Of a stretch of DNA of 8,580 nt, positions 5,701 to 8,580 are shown piece by piece. Below the pieces are notes generated by a model that was not told the DNA's origin, ran no database searches, and saw only the letters and a list, made by a program, of their open reading frames with translations. This stretch comes from Planctomycetaceae bacterium UBA4732 (GTDB taxonomy: Bacteria > Planctomycetota > Planctomycetia > Gemmatales > Gemmataceae): contig DHJA01000067.1 in assembly GCA_002404095.1 (NCBI GenBank), positions 11,512 through 20,091 on the forward strand, in the 5' to 3' direction. The stretch's first letter is position 1. Each line of letters begins with the position of its first letter. The position numbers were made by a program, and so were the translations under genes.

Positions 5701-7430
5701 ATGAGCATATTACTCAGGCTCTGACCGGCTACCTTCCACTTGTGCTGCCCGAGGCCGTACTTGGCGTCGTCGCCTGCGTGTTGTTCCTCGGCGGGACGTG
5801 GCGCGGCGGCCGTAGCGTGTGGGGCGGCGCCGCCTTAATCGGTCTTGGCCTCGCGGCCGTGGCCCTGGCTTATTCGGCCGTTTGGTTCCCAACGGTCGAA
5901 GCGTTGGCGGAGAGCAATAGGGCGATTGAGCGCAAGCTGAGCGACATGGATCACTCGCCGCCCAAAAACGCCGATGAGAAAGCGGAGTTGGAACAGAGAC
6001 ACGCCGAACAGTCGGCCCAGCTCCGCGCCGACGTTTACGCCAGCCCCGTGTCCAATAGCCGGCTATCGCTGTTCTTCAAGGTGCTGGCCCTGGCCGGCGG
6101 ATTCGTATTGGTGCTGACAAGCTGGAACGAAGTTCCCGACGGCCAAGCGGCCGAGTATCACGGCTGCCTGCTGCTCATGACGGCCGGCCTCTGCCTTACC
6201 GGAGCCGCTAATGAGCTAATTACGCTCTTTTTAGCGCTGGAACTCATTAGTATTCCTACCTACGTCCTCCTTTATCTGCCGCGCCACGACCAGCGGGCCC
6301 AAGAAGCGGCGATGAAGTATTTCCTGCTGAGCATCTTCGCGGCGGCCCTGCTGTTGTTCGGTTTCAGCTACCTGTACGGCACGGCCGGCACGACCAACTT
6401 GCCCGCGATGAGCGAAGCACTGGCGCGACCGTCGTCGGCCACGGCCGGGCTGGCGCTGACGGCCATGGTGCTGGTCATGGCCGGCCTCGGCTTCAATATC
6501 ACGGCCGTGCCGTTCCACTTCTACGCGCCGGACGTCTACCAAGGCACGACGCCCGCGGCCGCCGCGATCTTGTCCTTCATGCCTAAGGTAGCGGGATTCG
6601 CGGCCCTGTTGCGCGTCTTCGGTTTCACCCTCGGCCTGTTGGGGACGCCGCAGGTGTTTGTCGGCCAGATCCTCGAAGGGCAGGGGCTGAAGTTGCTGTG
6701 GATTCTGGCGGCGGTGACGATGACGCTGGGCACGGTCCTGGCCCTGTTGCAGAACGACCTCAAGCGACTGCTGGCCTATTCAAGCGTGGCCCACGCCGGC
6801 TACATGCTGGTCGGCCTGGCGGCGGCGCCGTTGCTGGGCGCGTCGGCGCCGTTGGCCGGCGTCGAGGCCGTCGTGTTCTACCTCGTGGCCTACGCGGCCA
6901 TGACCATCGGCGCCTTCGCGGTGTTATCGTATCTGAGTACACCGCAAAGGCCGGTTGAGACGGTGGACGACCTTGCCGGCCTGAGCATAACCCACCCCGG
7001 AACGGCGCTGCTGATGGTTCTCTTTCTGTTCAGCCTGATCGGGATGCCGCTGACGGCCGGCTTCTGGGGCAAACTTCAACTCATCTTCGGCGCCCTGGAT
7101 GTGCCGTCCGACGCCGCGACGGGCGGGTCGCAGTCGCTGTTGTGGTTCGTCATTTTGGCGTTGATTACGGCGATCAACGCGGGCGTCGGCGCCTGGTACT
7201 ACTTGCGCATCGCGGCGGTCATGTACCTACAGGAGCCGTTGCAACCGCTGGCGCGGCCGCGGTTCGGGCCGGTGCTTATCGCCATTTGGATATGCGCGCT
7301 AGTGACGCTGGGCGTCGGCGTCTACCCGCGGCCGCTGCAACAGGCCGTGCAGATGGCGGTGCGTGGGCCGGCCGCGCCTGCCGCCGTGCCGGGGCAGGCG
7401 ACCGCTGAAGCGACCGTCCCCGGACGCTGA
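5697..7430 (+). CDS. nuoN: NADH-quinone oxidoreductase subunit N, TM7 lysine replaced
   Basis: A 577-residue ND2 homologue, the antiporter-like pump nearest the quinone site (E. coli NuoN is about 485). Recognisable motifs are E182 in LALELISIPTYVLLYL (TM5 Glu), VPFHFYAPDVYQGTTP with H274, K297 in FMPKVAGF (TM8 Lys), NDLKRLLAYSSVAHAGYML at 353-371, and K459 in GFWGKL (TM12 Lys). The position of the TM7 Lys (E. coli Lys217, in GFKLSLVPFH) is Asn267 here (GFNITAVPFH, codon AAT at 6495-6497). A charged, helix-prone insertion of about 55 residues (65-122) follows TM2 on the predicted periplasmic side. The start is GTG 5697, in a GTGA overlap with the nuoM stop, with GGAG at 5683-5686 as a somewhat distant binding site. 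No in-frame ATG lies near, and reading further back would run through the end of nuoM. It is the last gene of the nuo block. Confidence 0.97.
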   Translation: MNEHITQALTGYLPLVLPEAVLGVVACVLFLGGTWRGGRSVWGGAALIGLGLAAVALAYSAVWFPTVEALAESNRAIERKLSDMDHSPPKNADEKAELEQRHAEQSAQLRADVYASPVSNSRLSLFFKVLALAGGFVLVLTSWNEVPDGQAAEYHGCLLLMTAGLCLTGAANELITLFLALELISIPTYVLLYLPRHDQRAQEAAMKYFLLSIFAAALLLFGFSYLYGTAGTTNLPAMSEALARPSSATAGLALTAMVLVMAGLGFNITAVPFHFYAPDVYQGTTPAAAAILSFMPKVAGFAALLRVFGFTLGLLGTPQVFVGQILEGQGLKLLWILAAVTMTLGTVLALLQNDLKRLLAYSSVAHAGYMLVGLAAAPLLGASAPLAGVEAVVFYLVAYAAMTIGAFAVLSYLSTPQRPVETVDDLAGLSITHPGTALLMVLFLFSLIGMPLTAGFWGKLQLIFGALDVPSDAATGGSQSLLWFVILALITAINAGVGAWYYLRIAAVMYLQEPLQPLARPRFGPVLIAIWICALVTLGVGVYPRPLQQAVQMAVRGPAAPAAVPGQATAEATVPGR

Positions 7431-7455
7431 CAAGGTTTGTTGCAGAAGTCCGGCT

Positions 7456-7522
7456 AAACACGGCTGAAACAGCCGTGGCACACGGAAAACCTCGGTGTGC
7501 CACGGCTGTTTCAGCCGTGTTT
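7456..7522. repeat. Nested palindrome downstream of nuoN
   Basis: Bases 7456-7483 are the exact reverse complement of 7495-7522 (28-bp arms, 11-nt loop). Within each arm, ACGGCTGAAACAGCCGT is itself an inverted repeat (7-bp stems around three bases, at 7460-7476 and again as its complement at 7502-7518). The element can therefore fold as one long hairpin or as two small ones. It begins 26 nt after the nuoN stop and ends 39 nt before the next start. The outer flank CGGCTAAAC (7451-7459) is the same 9-mer as the right end of the palindrome before nuoJ. Only a short T-run (TGTTTG) follows, so it may slow or end transcription but is not a textbook terminator. A REP-like interspersed element is the best reading. 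Confidence 0.9.
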
Positions 7523-7548
7523 GACCCTCTTCTGGAACGAAGTCTCGC

Positions 7549-7552
7549 AAGG
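7549..7552 (+). promoter_or_regulatory. Probable ribosome binding site for the phosphotransferase gene
   Basis: AAGG at 7549-7552 is 9 nt before the ATG at 7562. This supports 7562 over the in-frame GTG at 7475, which lies inside the palindrome. Confidence 0.45.
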
Positions 7553-7561
7553 TTCGTTTCT

Positions 7562-8563
7562 ATGTCCGCTGACTTCCTGAACCCTGTCGCGCTGGAAGTG
7601 CTTCAGCACTATTCGCGGCTTCTATGGTCAGGCTCCCCGCAACCGCTCGGCAACCACGGCGGCTTCAGCGGCGCCCGTTTATGGCAAATCGACGGCCCAG
7701 CCGGGCCGCTCTGTCTACGCGCTTGGCCGGCCGGTTTTCCTCCCGAACGCCTCCTTTTCATCCATCTTTGCATAACTTGTGCGCGAAATGCGGGCCTTGC
7801 ATTTGTGCCGCGAATGCTCCCATCGCTTCATCAGACTTTGCGGATAGATTATGGCGGACGCTTATGGGAGTTGCAGGAGTGGCTTTCGGGAGAAGCCGAT
7901 TATCACCGTCGTCCGTCGTCCGTCAAGCTGCGCGCCGCCTGCGCCGCTCTCGCCCGACTGCACGCCTGTTGGCCGTCGTCCGACCGGTTTAACGCGAAGC
8001 CGTGTCCCGCGGTGAGGCGCCGGCTCGAAGCCGTCCGCGAATGGCGTGAGTTGGTGCGCTCCGGCTGGCAACCGCTCGCGCAAGCCGCCCCGGACGACCC
8101 GGCGCGCCAGGCGGCGGAACGGGCTTGGCAAATACTGTCGCACCGGATCGACGCCATTCCCGATCTATTGAAGCGCTGGAATACGCGGATTTGGCCGCTG
8201 CAACCGTGTCTATGCGACGTTTGGCACGATCACGTCTTGTTCGACGGCAACCACGTGACCGGCGTGGTCGATTACGGCGCGATGAAGATCGACCATCCAG
8301 CGGTGGACGTGGCGCGGCTGCTCGGAAGCCTTGTGGAAGACGACCCCGCGGGGTGGACGACCGGCCTGACGGCCTATCGGGAGGTCCGCCCTTTCACGGC
8401 CGAGGAAGAGGAGTTGGCAAGGGCGTTGGACGTGGCCGGGACGACGGTGGGGGCGTCCGTTTGGCTGCGCTGGCTCTACCACGACGGCAAGGAGTTTGCG
8501 GATCGTGTAGCGGCGGCCCGGCGGTTGGAAGTGCTAGTAAAGCGAATCGAAAAGTGGTACTAG
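7562..8563 (+). CDS. Phosphotransferase of the APH (aminoglycoside phosphotransferase) fold, substrate unknown
   Basis: A 333-residue soluble protein with no signal peptide or membrane segment. The C-terminal half carries a kinase-like active site. CDVWHDHVLFDGNHVTGVVDYG aligns with the Brenner motif HGDLHPGNVLFDGxxVTGVIDFG: the catalytic Asp is kept (D219), the usual first His is Leu, the metal-binding Asn is His (H224, within HDH), and the second metal Asp is D237 in VDYG. The N-terminal lobe shows GFSGARLWQI followed by LCLRAWP, where an Arg (R53) stands at the place of the usual ATP-binding Lys. LWELQEWLSG looks like the hinge. Such proteins transfer phosphate from ATP to small molecules, but this substrate cannot be named and nothing points to antibiotic resistance. 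It is separated from nuoN by the palindrome and probably transcribed apart from it. The start at ATG 7562 is chosen because the upstream extension only translates the palindrome. Confidence 0.8.
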   Translation: MSADFLNPVALEVLQHYSRLLWSGSPQPLGNHGGFSGARLWQIDGPAGPLCLRAWPAGFPPERLLFIHLCITCARNAGLAFVPRMLPSLHQTLRIDYGGRLWELQEWLSGEADYHRRPSSVKLRAACAALARLHACWPSSDRFNAKPCPAVRRRLEAVREWRELVRSGWQPLAQAAPDDPARQAAERAWQILSHRIDAIPDLLKRWNTRIWPLQPCLCDVWHDHVLFDGNHVTGVVDYGAMKIDHPAVDVARLLGSLVEDDPAGWTTGLTAYREVRPFTAEEEELARALDVAGTTVGASVWLRWLYHDGKEFADRVAAARRLEVLVKRIEKWY

Positions 8564-8580
8564 TGCAACGTCACTCGTAC

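Noticed and set aside
6122..7541. TGGAACGAAG occurring both in nuoN and just before the phosphotransferase gene
   Set aside because: A 10-mer with differing flanks and no further similarity is expected by chance or codon use.
7431..7561. CRISPR repeats or a small structured RNA gene between nuoN and the phosphotransferase
   Set aside because: The repeated units are inverted, not direct with spacers, and apart from the hairpin there is no sign of a promoter or known RNA family.
7906..7924. Short tandem repeat CCGTCGT (about 2.7 copies) in the phosphotransferase gene, a possible phase-variable site
   Set aside because: Too few copies for likely slippage control, and the frame stays open and family-like on both sides; probably chance in GC-rich sequence.
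7562..8563. Aminoglycoside resistance gene
   Set aside because: Only the general fold is shared; key active-site residues differ from known resistance enzymes and there is no mobile or resistance context.

Overview
The window holds the distal, membrane-arm end of a respiratory complex I operon (the C-terminus of nuoI, then nuoJ, nuoK, nuoL, nuoM and nuoN, all on the + strand), followed by one separate gene for an aminoglycoside-phosphotransferase-fold protein. The DNA is GC-rich. Several details suggest a planctomycete: the style of the subunits (for example HFYAPDVYQGTTP in NuoN and LPLAHVEAPTAGSV in NuoM), the WHDHVLF motif of the phosphotransferase, and long GC-rich palindromes between genes. 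This placement rests on pattern memory and was not checked by a search.

Layout: 1-153 is the last 50 codons of nuoI. 154-257 is an intergenic stretch dominated by a perfect 28-bp-arm inverted repeat (162-224). 258-7430 is a tightly packed nuoJKLMN block. nuoJ/nuoK, nuoK/nuoL and nuoM/nuoN overlap by 1, 8 and 4 nt, and nuoL/nuoM are 1 nt apart, so the block is almost certainly one translationally coupled transcript. 7431-7561 is a second intergenic stretch with another perfect 28-bp-arm inverted repeat (7456-7522), each arm of which is itself palindromic. 7562-8563 is the phosphotransferase gene, and nothing is recognised in the last 17 bases.

Together NuoJ, K, L, M and N form the proton-pumping part of NADH:quinone oxidoreductase. 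NuoL, M and N are the antiporter-like pumps, and J and K link them to the quinone-binding heel. Nearly all hallmark charged residues are present. The main exception is NuoN, where the usual mid-membrane lysine of TM7 reads as asparagine.

The subunits are longer than their E. coli counterparts. NuoJ has two extra N-terminal membrane segments and a hydrophilic insertion of about 167 residues before its last helix. NuoM has two inserted loops and NuoN one. By the positive-inside rule these insertions all lie on the periplasmic side. NuoK has an extended cytoplasmic tail and NuoL a His-rich cytoplasmic loop.

I see no CRISPR array, tRNA, rRNA, transposase, prophage or defence system. The points most worth a second look are the periplasmic insertions, the NuoN Lys-to-Asn change, the two palindromes and the degenerate kinase motif.
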